Source: Hyalella azteca (taxonomy: Eukaryota; Arthropoda; Malacostraca; Amphipoda; Hyalellidae). From it: a stretch of 64,000 nt of DNA. Position numbers and translations under genes: made by a program. The notes below the pieces were generated by a model that was not told where the DNA came from, did no database searches, and saw only the letters and a list, made by a program, of their open reading frames with translations. The first letter of the stretch is position 1, and each line of letters opens with the position of its first letter. Below are positions 12,101 to 23,200 of this stretch, piece by piece. The DNA lies in NCBI RefSeq assembly GCF_000764305.2, contig NW_025939063.1, forward strand, positions 58,675-122,674, written 5' to 3'.

Positions 12101-15100
12101 GTACGTGTGCACAAGGAATTTAAAAGCAAAGAAAATGCCAAGACAATTCACCATATCGATATTGAAAACGTTTCGGAGTCCAGAACTGGGCTCCGAAACG
12201 TTTTCAATATCGATATGGTGAATTTGCTTGGTGTTTTCTTTGCTTTTAAATTCCTTGTGAACTTACGATATAAGCAGACTGATAATATAAGTACTTATGG
12301 TACGTGTGGTCATGTAGACTGTGGAAGTGGGCGCTAACCACTCTTATAGCGAAGTGGTAGCGGCATAAAGATGAGTGTGCCGAGTGCTCCCAATTGATCA
12401 TGTTTGAATTTGTAGGGATGATCACATCACCGTCATCTGGGACAACATAATGCCAGGCGATGAAATTCAGTTTGTAAAAGAAAATACCATTAACTTCGGC
12501 GTGCCGTACGACTACTCTTCCCTCATGCAATATCAGGCTGGGGTGAGAATTATGTGGACATCGAATCTTATCGTAAAATTAAACTTGATTAATTCACGCT
12601 CATGATTGAATCGGGCACTTGATTGCAGTTCACCGACATTCTGCTTAACACATAATGGCCTTCAAAATAATAACCCATTGAAATCGAATCACTTACTCTT
12701 CCAATTTCCTGGGTCAAATTAATGATAATGAATGCATCACAATTTATTAAAAATGTTGAAACGCAACTTCTCTGAAATTTTAATAATTTCTATATTCAAA
12801 TGATGAGCTTCGTGCAAATTGCATGAACGTGATCTTCATAAATTGAATAACCTAAGTTAATTTAAGCTAAAAGAAGTCGCATTTAGGTAAAAATGCAGCA
12901 ATTACCCAGGTTATCTTGATAATGGATCGAATTGAAGAAAATTCACCTTATTATGATCCTTTCTTTCGCTCCTTGTTTCAAGCCTTGTACACCTGTCTTT
13001 TGGATTGAATGTCGTTTATTATTGATGCTCATAACTTTCATGTATTTAAATGTGTATGTAGATCAACTTTCATGTATTTAAAAATGTGGATTATTTCAAA
13101 GTGATTAGTAGATTATAAATTAGATGAAGATCTTCTCTTATCGTACTAATAGACTAGTTTTATAAGTTAAACGATTCTGTATTTAATTTGAAAGTTTTTG
13201 GGTATATTTTAGTCTAATAGAGTAATGAAATTCTTTAACATTTGTGGTTTGAATACTGTTAATTTTGGACTTGTGCAGGCGGGAGCAAAAGACGGCATGC
13301 GCGCGATGCTCACTAAAGACGCACGTTTTCAGGAAATTATTGGAAACACAGAAGGGATTTCCCACATGAACTTGTTGCTTGTGAACACCATGTACAATTG
13401 CATAGGTAAGGACCGTTCAATGTTCAATTTAGACATAGGTAAGGACCGTTCAATGCTGGGCAATGTCAATTCCTACATGAGCCATGCAGAGGCAAATATA
13501 ATATGTGTGCTGGGCAGGCTTTTGTTCCAATCCACGGTCCAAGTGAATTCTCTTCAATCATATTTCTTCAATCTTAGGGTTTTCGTTAGTATAATGTGAA
13601 TACTTAAAAACTGATGAGACCATATAATGAAATTCGTTTTCTGGACGTATCTGTAAATAGAAAGTACCAAATTAAGAGAAATAGGCATGACTGGATTGGA
13701 GCCATTTGGCAAAAATAGCATGTCTGCTTAACTGGCTGCTTTCTCCTCTGGAAAATTTTGTGAGTAGAGCTCTTCATGAAATCGGGAAACATGCATTACT
13801 CACTATTTACGGATTTTAATTGAAAATGATTTAATGAGTAGCGTGATGAACAATATGAACAGTGAAACAAAATATGTATTAGACACTAATTAGTGGCTAC
13901 TCTCAATTAAATAAGTGGATTCGTAGCTTTTGTTATTATTATTATTACCACTTTTTTTCTTTAACTTCACTTCTTGTTGTTTGTCTGTCCACTACAAATC
14001 TTATAATCGATATTTAACACACTTCTATACCTATCCGATCGATTTGAAATTTTGCAAACTCGCGTCAAGTCGGAGACAATGCATGAATCAATTGACAGAA
14101 AAAAATTAAATTTTTTATTCAATATTTAAAAACAAAATAAGAAATCCATTATACATGTGTAACATCAGAGACACCAGCCTCTTTAGAAGTGCAGTCTTTA
14201 AAAAGTAATTTTTAAATGCATAATAATTTTTTTATTACACTATACAGTTTTTTATTAAATTATCTGATTTTATATTAAATTATTTAATATTGTTACTATT
14301 TCAATTCGAAATATTTCTATTAAACTAGATGGCCCTGCGAAACAATAAATACCATGTATAGAGTTAAATAGCCATCCTGATATGGGGAAACAGGGTGAAG
14401 TGTTATATAATCATACAAATAGGAGTATTTTTTATTTATACCACTATTTTATTTGAGGATGTCAAAGATAGAATAAGAAAAATTTATCCACATTGGGTTA
14501 TGCTACATAAAGTTATTCACTTTCCAATTGACAAATGATAAGTGAGCATGCCACAGCGCAGTCAATTCATTAGGCGATCATTTTCAGCCATAAAAATCGT
14601 GAAAATCAGGAGGGCATATTAAATTAATTGATTTGTTCACTCATTGTGTAAGGCGACTGGCTAGCGGCGTGCAGCAAGAAGTCTGAACCATGCAAGAACT
14701 TCGGCTACACCAAGAAGGACTGCAGTTGCGCTTGCCCTTTGGGCACGTCGGGCAAAAACTGCGAGAACCTGGACATGAGCTACAACGGTGAGACTCGCAG
14801 GCAGCAAATTTTAGCTTATTATTTAAAGATCGAGTCTGCTGATACGCGGAGGGAAAATCCCGCATACTAGCTGCTCAAATGGAGACGTTGTGCAATGTTT
14901 GAGGGGAAAGAGACGTCGTAAATTACTCCAACTGTCAGTTCACAACGGGTGGCATGGTAAAGGCGAAGTCAATGAGGGGCGAAGAATAATACGTGGCCAG
15001 TGGTCGGCCTATCCAATTAGTTATAGTCGACCGTTGGCCATTCCTCGGCCACCTGAAAGCGACCAGTTCCCGCGAAGAAAGGTCTGGCTAGGATATCATA

Positions 15101-17555
15101 TTACAAAGAGTACAAGCTCGAGGGTAGCGACTGGCCGAGCTTTGGGCAGATCAAGGATTTTACACGATGGTCGCGAAAACCTCGCTCTCAGACTTCGCTG
15201 CCAGATATTGTGACTCAGACTTCGCTGCACCACATTTAGTGTCACAATATCTGGTGTTCATTTGGCGCGATACGCTGGCTTGTGTGCATGAACTTTCTAC
15301 TGAAGCACCAGTAATGTTTTCCGTAGGAAAACGTAACCCTCAGTACGCTTTCAGCTGTCTAAATAATGGGAATTTAACACACTTTCAAAATATGCTACTA
15401 ACTCGTTAATACCTTGAATTTTTAGTTCCTAAAGAAAGTAATTTTTTGGATCTGTCAATTCGTAACTTAACTAAACTCATAGTTAAGTCAGTTAAGTGAA
15501 ATCATCTCCGCCCTCGAAAAACGCTGGCTGTGTCATGCAAGATAGATACATCTCACTGTCACTGGCCATTGCTAAGAGGTATCTCTAAATATTTCCCCTG
15601 TTTACATGGATGTCACAAATGAAAATTATCAACTTACATTAGAAATGAATGTGTCATTATGTTAAATAGACTTAATAAACTCTTATGAGATGAAATTTTG
15701 CGATTGAGGTTTAATTAGGACCTGATCAAAAACATATTTCAGTTCACGAACAAATAAATTTCATTTTTTATACCATAAGACTTTGAATGTTTCGTTGTTT
15801 AGCGTTCACATTTCCCCTCAGATGCCCTAGTAAAGAAGATCGCTCCGATATATAGTATATAGTATATAGTATATAGTATATAGTATATAGTATATAGTAT
15901 ATAGTATATAGTATATAGTATATAGTATATAGTATGTAGGCTGGTCATATAAATTCATACTTTGCTTGTATAATTAATTATCTATTATTGTGTGCGTTTC
16001 CGAACGTATTTCCTATTGTATGAAGCTGGAGAATATTTTGTGATGGAAAAATTATTATTTTATTTACAAATTTCATAATGAAGTCCCTACTATCTCAAAC
16101 TATATCAATAGGAATATATTCGCGTTTTTTGCATTGTTTATTTCAGCGGAACCTCCAGTATCTAATCTATGATTTAGAAAATAAAACTGAATCAAAGATC
16201 TGAAAATATTGACTAAAGAAATAATTTGAAGGCAGGGACTGGTTTTAATCTAAGTTTGTTTGTTTGGTTTTAATTTATTGCATTCGAGATTTTTTATATA
16301 TAATAATAATTCCGAGTTTAAATGAGATTTAAATTTTGTTTTAAAAATTGCGTTGCTACAGAGGAACAACCATATGCTTGATCATATATAGGGATGACTA
16401 GCAGTTATTGCATTCGATTCATGCAACGTACGTAGTCATACAATAAGGCTCTCTATTGCAGCGATTAACTGGTCTGATGACGTAATGGTTACAACGGTTG
16501 AGATTTTTTAATGGTTATACACACTCTCTATTGTTTAAATGCTAGTTTTGTGGTATCAGCATACTGAAAATATGTTCCCGCCTTCTTAGTGAGTCGTAAT
16601 TGGATGAAAATGAACATTTCGGCTAGGAACTCAAAAAACCTAGCTGCCGTTGATGCCTAGCCGCGCATAGAAACGATCGTAGTGCCTGGGCCAGCTCGTG
16701 GAACTTATTTTACGGACACGCCTCGTATTTATAAATGTCTTATTAGGTGAATTGAGGAAACAATACGAAAATTATTAACAATAAATAATCTCTGGACTTC
16801 AACGAATCCTATTTTTGAAAATTTATGTACAGGTATATTCAAATATTTTAATTTAATTTTTTTCAGGAATACGGTACACCCAGGTCATGCGCGCTCCCAA
16901 GTGCCAGAGAGCCGTGGTCAAGTTCAAGTACTTCAACATCGAACCACGTGACCAAGAAAATCTTTGCGCCTCCGGCTCGCTAGAGATTCGCACTGACGCC
17001 TCCGTGCCGGCCGGGGAAATGTACGGCTGTCACTGTCTAGAATGATATAACTAAACGGCAGTTTTCTCACGCAATTAAAGGAAAAAAGGACAAAGCCTGT
17101 ACATGCCCACTTTATTATCATCGAGTCTAAATTCCAGGGTGAAAGGAGGAAATTTAAATAGACGTGAATTAATTTACGGTTTAAGCAATTTATTGAATTA
17201 TTTTTAATGTATAATGTATGTGTTAATACGATTAGACATTTTTTAGATATTTTTTAGTTGTCAGTATTCGATTTTTGTTAGAAATTGCATACAATTATTT
17301 CTTTTTAAATTCCCAACAGATTCTGCGCTGATGAAATTAAGGAAGGAACTGAGTTCAAAAGTGAAAACTCTGAGCTCATCTTCCACTATAAGAAACGACC
17401 TAGTCAGGAGAATGAAGAACGAGGCTACAAGGCTATCTTCACCACCGAGCCCATCCCCAAATGCGGGTACGCGTTAAAAAATATAACTCAGTACTCGCTG
17501 CAGTGAGTGAAGAGAGCGCATTTTCTCGTCGACGAAAACGTGAAGTCACGGACGG

Positions 17556-17586
<31 letters not shown>

Positions 17587-17904
17587 GACATGGCAAGCAC
17601 AATAGTGCATTTTTTCCATAAAGGAGAAAATACGCTAAAAACGATGCTTGAGTTGTGTTTAATGATGATTGCTTATTATGGATTAGTAATAGCGCTGTTG
17701 ATTTTTTTATGTAGTACGATACAAGGATTTTTCGGCACTTCGTAGGAGTATATTCTCCTACGAGAAATGGAGTTCATGCACAACTAAAGACCTCACATTA
17801 TTTATGAATAATTTTTAAGCGAACATTAAAACCCCGTGGTGATGTGTCTGTCAGCCCGAAAATATAATTTTTATAATTGTTAAACGTTTTTCTTCAGCAG
17901 GTGA
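6055..17904 (+). CDS. astacin-family zinc metalloprotease (signal, prodomain, catalytic, EGF, CUB)
   Basis: Exons read by eye: 6055-6135, 6519-6675, 7626-7816, 8946-9013 or 11583-11650, 12416-12542, 13279-13405, 14653-14787, 16867-17020, 17320-17466 and about 17898-17904. All phases agree, giving about 397 aa. Residues 1-24 are a signal peptide. LVGDI (38-42) matches the prodomain aspartate-switch motif. The mature enzyme probably begins near RLWP (62-65). Conserved Cys occur in ETCVQF, DGCYS and EACD. The zinc helix HExGHxxGLEHE (149-159) is followed by SRSDR, and the Met-turn is SLMQY (201-205). An EGF-like module (about 251-295) and a CUB-like module (296-395) follow. The protein is predicted secreted, cleaving peptides in a zinc-dependent way; substrates are unknown. 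Exon 4 exists in two copies. The acceptors of exons 2 and 7 (both AAG) are weak, and the last few codons are the least certain part. Confidence 0.88.
6161..6312. repeat. 26-bp minisatellite at the start of astacin intron 1
   Basis: About six copies of a unit of the form CATTACATAACGAATT(C/T)TCCCACTTT begin 25 bp after the exon 1 donor. Units differ by one or two bases. Intronic. Confidence 0.9.
8946..9013 (+). CDS. astacin active-site exon, version A
   Basis: 68-nt exon with acceptor ATTTTACAG and donor AG/GTGCGT. It encodes VNGVTHEFGHSMGLEHE then QSRSD, with the R codon split across the junction. It therefore holds all three zinc His, the catalytic Glu and the family signature HExxHxxGxxHE. 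Entry phase 0 and exit phase 2 fit exons 3 and 5. Canonical astacins have Phe where this has Leu (GLEHE). Confidence 0.9.
9473..9622. repeat. 150-bp near-perfect hairpin, copy 1
   Basis: Left arm from CACAAGGAATTTAAAAGC to GTTTCGGAGTC, right arm from GGCTCCGAAACG back to GCTTTTAAATTCCTTGTG, with only a few bases of loop near 9545. The central 34-bp arms are essentially perfect. It is repeated at 12110-12259 as part of the segmental duplication. A single arm-like copy lies near 56905-57003, so this looks like an inverted dimer of a repeat end. Confidence 0.88.
9757..9855. repeat. TAGCGG-rich palindromic repeat
   Basis: Alternating TAGCGG and CCGCTA motifs (for example GTAGCGGGCGCTACCGCTAC) ending in GCGCTACTGCCCACCTCTG. 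The same block with the same ending occurs at 56450-56537. It is GC-rich compared with its surroundings, so an interspersed repeat of unknown class. Confidence 0.75.
9856..10972. mobile_element. rearranged Tc1-like transposon (inverted duplication)
   Basis: On the plus strand, about 9880-10230 translates to Tc1 transposase fragments: a helix-turn-helix linker region (RPGRSMKLTDGNARW, then KNPFVARGEIKNDLE), then PLLKYRHVK, and a WSDETKIELF-like segment in another frame, which holds the second catalytic Asp region of the family. On the minus strand, 10580-10222 encodes the N-terminus (MAKTRELATDLRQKI) and repeats the same linker region, so the two halves form a large hairpin with a loop near 10095-10205. 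A terminal motif ending in GCCACTGTATA at 10945-10972 resembles a Tc1 inverted repeat. Frameshifts and the inverted structure make it inactive. Confidence 0.75.
11583..11650 (+). CDS. astacin active-site exon, version B
   Basis: 68-nt exon in the same phase and with the same donor as version A. It encodes LKGVTHELGHSMGLEHE then QSRSD. Relative to A there are four nucleotide changes in the first 30 nt and three amino-acid changes (V to L, N to K, F to L); all zinc ligands are kept. Because 68 is not a multiple of three, a transcript with both copies would shift frame, so use of A and B should be mutually exclusive. Confidence 0.9.
12110..12259. repeat. 150-bp near-perfect hairpin, copy 2
   Basis: Same hairpin as at 9473-9622, displaced by 2637 bp with the segmental duplication, identical by eye. 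Confidence 0.88.
13403..13458. repeat. duplicated splice donor after astacin exon 6
   Basis: The block ATAGGTAAGGACCGTTCAATG occurs at about 13402 and again 33 bp downstream. Both copies contain a good donor (ATAG/GTAAGG at 13405/13406 and 13438/13439). The 33-bp spacing keeps the reading frame open, so use of the second donor would add 11 residues (GKDRSMFNLDI) before the EGF module. Confidence 0.8.
13965..14215 (-). repeat. antisense copy of the 4-kb dispersed repeat family
   Basis: Reads on the minus strand as the same motif series as at 3955-4975: CATGCATTGTCTCCGACTTG, AAATTTCAAATCGATCGG, ACAGACAAACAACAAG, then AAGTGAAGTTAAAG. It lies in astacin intron 6. Confidence 0.65.
15847..15935. 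repeat. 7-bp microsatellite (TATATAG)n
   Basis: About twelve uninterrupted copies of TATATAG in astacin intron 7. Confidence 0.95.
17550..17592. repeat. GACAGACAGACGG microsatellite
   Basis: GACA/GACGG-rich tract in the last astacin intron. Its open frame upstream is read-through from exon 9 (about 14 codons past CG, ending at TGA near 17503) and could be an intron-retention end of the protein. Confidence 0.85.
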
Positions 17905-18010
17905 TGCAGATGTGGGCAAGAAACGACAAACCACCTGGAGGCAGTTTTGAATAGTTTTTCTTTTGTGTGAAAATGTAATCACGTTTGCACTTTTTCCATG
18001 CTACAAAATC

Positions 18011-18016
18011 AATAAA
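18011..18016 (+). terminator. astacin poly(A) signal
   Basis: AATAAA about 107 bp after the predicted stop in the last exon (begins about 17898). It is followed by a GT-rich stretch (ATGTGTGCTTG), as expected downstream of a cleavage site. Confidence 0.65.
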
Positions 18017-18039
18017 AACATGTGTGCTTGCAGTAAGCA

Positions 18040-20085
18040 ATTCTATATCCCATTTTTAATTTAAAAAAATGGTACTTGCGTTTGAAACCGGTTAATTTGG
18101 ACGGAGAATAAAGTCTGTTTAGCTTTCATTATTTTTAACTGTATATTCAAGCTATGAAATACCAAGATATACAAGACAGAAAATACTTTCAAAAATTTTT
18201 TTAGAACATTATCAAACGGCAATAAAAGCAATATTATACGCAGAGGAAAACGATATATAAAATTTGCTTGCTCTGAAATATTACCCCGGAAAACAAGGGC
18301 ACAATGCAATGGACAAAAACGGCACTAAACAAATCGTTTCCTTTTGAGACATTGATCCCTTTGCCCATAATAATAAACTAACGACCAATCTAACGTTATT
18401 AAACAATCGATCCACATAATAATAAAAGGTCTCAAATCCTTATTCTATCTGTTTAAATTTACCGGATGAATTTTATCCGGAGATTGATTCTTTAAGCTAT
18501 CGCGAATCATTTGGCCATTATAAGAATTTCCAGTGCTGCAATGAGGAGGGATAGATGGCCGTTCGCCTTGCCTGAACACATCTACGATCAGTTGTTCTCG
18601 AGCCTTTGACATGATACATTCTATTGAATGTATCATATTGATGTATCATATCATATGATGTATATTGGATGTATCATATCATATATTGACATGATACATC
18701 CAGACATGATACATTCTATTGAAAGTTTCTTTTGTGCTGTGTAGTCATGTTAGTGTATTGCACGAGGTTAATCGAAATAGAGGAGCGGAGATTTGAGACG
18801 TCGAGACAACAGCTCCAGAAAATGGTCACAAAGATCTGATAACAAATGCAACTTCACGTAGGGAGGTTGGCTTTAGATTATTAAAATGTCGGTTCAAAAT
18901 GACAATCCCGAGAAAATACTTTATTAAAATTGCCTGCAGTTATAAAATAGTATTGAAATGAAATCAAGAAATCGTTCATTTTCATGAAAATAATAGCTTC
19001 AATCTTTACCCAACTCTTATCTCGAGGGTCGACCAACTTCTCATAGCAATATTTTCCTGTAGAGCCCAAAAATATAAGCTCTATTTTTCTCACTAGATCC
19101 TAAATACTGAAGCGGTTTAATAGCCAGTGATTGTAGTAGCCTCGTTAATAATTGATAGCGTGTTTTTCGGGACATGGTAATAAGAGAAATTAAAAGAGAT
19201 TGATAATATATGTGTGAGCGTAACTCTGGACTTCAACAAATATTTATCACGGAGATGTGATGGTATATTTATTCTGGCAACAGGTTAGAGGGAAGGTTTT
19301 TCCTTCAATGTTATTATGTAGGCGCTCCAAAAAAAATCTTTTCTTGTACATCACAACTCGTTTGGATACAATTAGGGAAGGCTTTATGACATTACACAGA
19401 TTAAACACCTTCTAATATTTGTCTAACGAGTTCTTAAACCAAGCTCGTTCAGAGAATTTAATGAAGCTTCTAGAAAAAAAATGGATCTTAGAGACCTTAG
19501 AATATTTATTTTTCTGCTTGCGCGCATCAGGAATCTATAATGATAAGCACTTAATAAACATCCATACCGATAAAAATCCGGATTTTTACTCTTTCTAGTC
19601 GGGAATTTTTTCTTCAACAAGAAGCCCTTCGCGCAGTGGGAATAGAAAAGCAAGTGGTACCGATGGACTCATTATGTTAAAAAGAATAGGTTAATCGTCT
19701 ATTCAATATAGGGTAGAATGTAAATCACCATCGATTCTCGCTCCCTTCACACGTGTAAGCTCTCGTTGATACCCAAGGGTTTCACTTGGGAATACCGAGA
19801 TTAACGTGCATGCTTTACCATCAGTTGAATTAGATCAGCAACGTACCACTGTGGGAGCGGAGTAAATCAAAGCTCAAAAATAATATTCTCATTGTGAGCA
19901 TCGGTGAATAATTGAACGTTCTGGTTGGCGCCTTCTGCCAGACAAAAGGATTTATGCGATATTATGTAAAAATGTAACTTTACAAATTGATCACATCTTT
20001 AGCCTTTATTTGTTATACAGAACAGAGTTGATCACATGCTAAATTCATCAATATTTAATAAAACAAATGATTGAGATATATGTTG
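18040..20085. other. intergenic between convergent genes, no gene seen
   Basis: No exon-like stretch found. The one structured patch is 18605-18725, with several direct and inverted copies of ATGATACATTCTATTGA and ATGTATCATATC. Confidence 0.55.
18605..18725. repeat. ATGTATCAT direct and inverted repeat cluster
   Basis: GACATGATACATTCTATTGA appears at both ends (about 18608 and 18706), and ATGTATCATATCATAT occurs in between, giving nested palindromes. Class unknown. Confidence 0.75.
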
Positions 20086-20097
20086 TACATTTATTTC

Positions 20098-20103
20098 TTT
20101 ATT
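20098..20103 (-). terminator. EF-hand gene poly(A) signal
   Basis: AATAAA on the minus strand about 142 bp after the stop at 20245, with a second AATAAA 8 bp further on (20090-20095). Confidence 0.65.
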
Positions 20104-20244
20104 GATAAAATTGGACTTGAACGCATACAGGATAAATGTTTACTCGGTAGTGATTAAAATATAAGCGAGTTTCTTCAAACATACACATCACACACAAACG
20201 CAAACACACCGAGCTAAAGTTGGCTCTGCTGCACTCAAGCTCAA

Positions 20245-23200
20245 CTAAAGCTCGTCCCTGGCGCGGCGCTCGTCAAGGGCTTTGACAAGGCGAGCGCCCT
20301 CAAGCAGAAGCGGGTGCCGGCGCAGCGTCCGAGGAGCAGATTTCAGTTCTGATAAAGTCAACCGCTGGTCTCCGTCGCTGTCAGCAGCTAGCAGGCCGGC
20401 TACAGTTGCTTCGACCTCCGTCCTGTTGAGGTCTGACACTGTGTACATTGCTGATTATGGGGGATTTAGACAGTCAAGACTGTGGATACCTGACTATACT
20501 CTGGCATGTTGGGAGGCGAAATTTTCATGAATACCGATACTATCAGTTGTCAACTGTCCACTAAAGCTTTGTCCAGTGAATTAATCAGGACGGAGGAATA
20601 GTCAATACTAGTCAGTACTATAACCACTCACGAATAGTCGTGACGCAGCCACGCCATCAGCTCCTCCTTCGTCATCAGGCCATCGTCGTTATCATCCTCG
20701 TCTTCAAACTCAGCCGGCCGGGCGTCCTCGTCAACGTCTGTGTGAATGGTGAGGTTAAGGGGGAAGAGATCAGTTCCAATTCAATGCGGGTTAGAGGAAG
20801 TGTTAGCATCAGTGGGCGAAGCGGCAGAGTAAGCATGCATAATTGGGAAAATATTCTGGTGGGAAAAATTCAAGTATTACCATTTAGAGAGCACAGATGC
20901 ACCTAAGTAAGGCAGTGCATCACTTCTTCAGTATGCACGCCGGTTCTAAATGACTTAGTCTTCCTCTCCCCATTGAGGTCGACTCGATAAGCATTGTAAC
21001 CTAGCGCCGAAATAACTCTTCTCGGATTTTCATCAAACAAAAACTTCTCAAAGTCTTGTAAAGGTCACCGCTCGCCCAAATTTGCTTCCTCACCAACGTT
21101 AGTGACGAATTCTTGCTTGTTGAGGCTCCCGTCACCGTCGGTGTCTTTACGTTCCATAGTTTGCCGGTACAAAACTTCCAGCGTGTGATCAAACCGGTCG
21201 GGCTCCCTGCCCAGCACAAACACCTCATTAATCAGTATATGGTTCCTGTGGCAGCAGTCAGTAATACGCCTCATAAAACAGCATGTTTTCTCTCTGAAGG
21301 CAGTTAGCACTAATATTTCCTAAAACAGGTAATGGTTCCTCAGGCGATAGTCAGAACAAATGTCACATTAAATGCCATATCGCACCTCCAGCAGCATTGA
21401 AGACTGGGATGAGAAATTTGGGAAAAGCCTGAAAAGAATTCACATTAAGTTCATTCGCATCGGCCAGCTGCCATACAACCCATGACCATATTCATTGTTA
21501 ACGAAGTGAGTTTAGTATACGTGTATACCTCACATGAACATATACAATATATCATACAAGTGTGTTTATCGCTATCGTGAGCGCACAAGATTAATTTTAT
21601 TATAAGCAAGGGAACGAGATATGTGGTTGAGGTAAAAAAGGAACACGAGTATGACATTGTGAGGAGATAAGATGTCGGCAAGGATTGAGCCAGTTGTTGA
21701 TACAAGTAAATTCTGGAAAAAATGCCTTGCTTGTAATCTCTACAAGTTTGCCGTCTCTTGAATCTCTTTGTACTTGGGCATATATCGTAACTTCTGGTAC
21801 CGTTTAAGATTTTTGTTCCAGTGGTAACCAGGAGAGAGTACCAGGATTGAAGCAGTCAACTATGGGTTCGATTTCAGCTCCCGGTGACAATTTTAGTCGA
21901 ATCCGCGCGGAGGCCGGGCGGTTAAGCAACGCAAAATTGGAACAGCGAGTTACATGTTCGAGACCGCAACAAGCTGTTAATATTCAACGATGTTCAGCCA
22001 CAGGTCTATTGGCCTAATGAACGCTGAAACCGCTATTATTCTTATTATGACTCCACTCCCCCGATCCGGCACCGACCTGAACGCCTGGTGCTCGGTCTCA
22101 TTCAGAAAGTTGTCGTCGTCAGCGTCGGCAGCGTCGAACAGCTCCCGAGCTTCCTGCAGTTTCTGCAGAAGAAGTGAGTTTCTTTTCATGGTGAAACATT
22201 CAAACTATTCAGAATGGAGTACGATAGTAGTCGATAGCATATCTTAGTTATTATTAAAAGCGTCATTAATTCATAAATTTATAACAGTTATAACCAAAGA
22301 TGAAATGCAACTCCCTTATGTGCAAAATTCATGGTTTATTGACCAAAAATCACATAGATAGACCAACAATTATTGACTCTATATACCCAATCCGCTATTT
22401 CAGGACCGTCGTTTCAATGACGCTCGGAAACATAATTTTGGTGAAATTGAATAAATAATCAAATTGACAAGTAAATAAAAAATTTATTCTACTTTCTAAG
22501 GAGAAAACTTGAACTAAATCTAAAACCGTACATATCTTCACCTAAAATGTGTATGTTGGTAATACAGAAATACAATGCTAATTAGTACCCGTTGTTTGAG
22601 TTCCAGGAGCCTGGCAGAGACTACGACGTCATTGGAGTCGTCATCATCATCAGTGTCGTCGTCAGTGCCATCGTCAGCGGCGTCATGCTGGTACTGCTCG
22701 AGCTCTTCCCATGAAACTTTGTTGTCTTGGTCCACGTCCATCTCTTTGAAAATGGCTGCTGTGTCTGTCTCACGAATGCGTCTGAAGAATAGATAGAAAT
22801 GCTAGCTTAAAAATTCAGTCAGGTGCGTAATTGAATGTAGGGGGAAATCTACGGAAATGATTGCAGGGATTTTGACGTAGCACCCTGCAAGAAGAAAAAT
22901 TGGGCTAAAATTAGGTAGTGTGGGTTCTGAAAGCGGAGTCTAGATTCTAGGGACTTTCACTATACAAATTAATTCTATGATAATACATGATATTCAAGCT
23001 ATTTATGCCACGCAAATGCAAGTTCTCGAATTCTTCTAAATTTAATGTCGACTTACGTTGCCAGATTTTCTGTTTCATTCGCTGGCAATGATGGATTGTT
23101 AACCAGCAATCAAATATGTTATGGAAGTCATAGCTCCATCAAGTTTTGCCAAAATGTTCGATTATCCTTCAACCCAGAATATGAATGAAATTTGAAGTAC

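Larger units (their letters stand above)
10970..12394. repeat. 1.4-kb tandem segmental duplication, copy 2 (astacin exon 4B)
   Basis: Second copy of 8331-9757. Its left edge abuts the Tc1 terminal repeat and its right edge, GAGTGCTCCCAAT, lies 21 bp before the exon 5 acceptor. Downstream of the active-site exon I found no difference from copy 1. Confidence 0.93.

Noticed and set aside
14641..14865. Cys/Ser-rich minus-strand open frame
   Set aside because: It is the antisense shadow of the EGF-like exon of the astacin gene.
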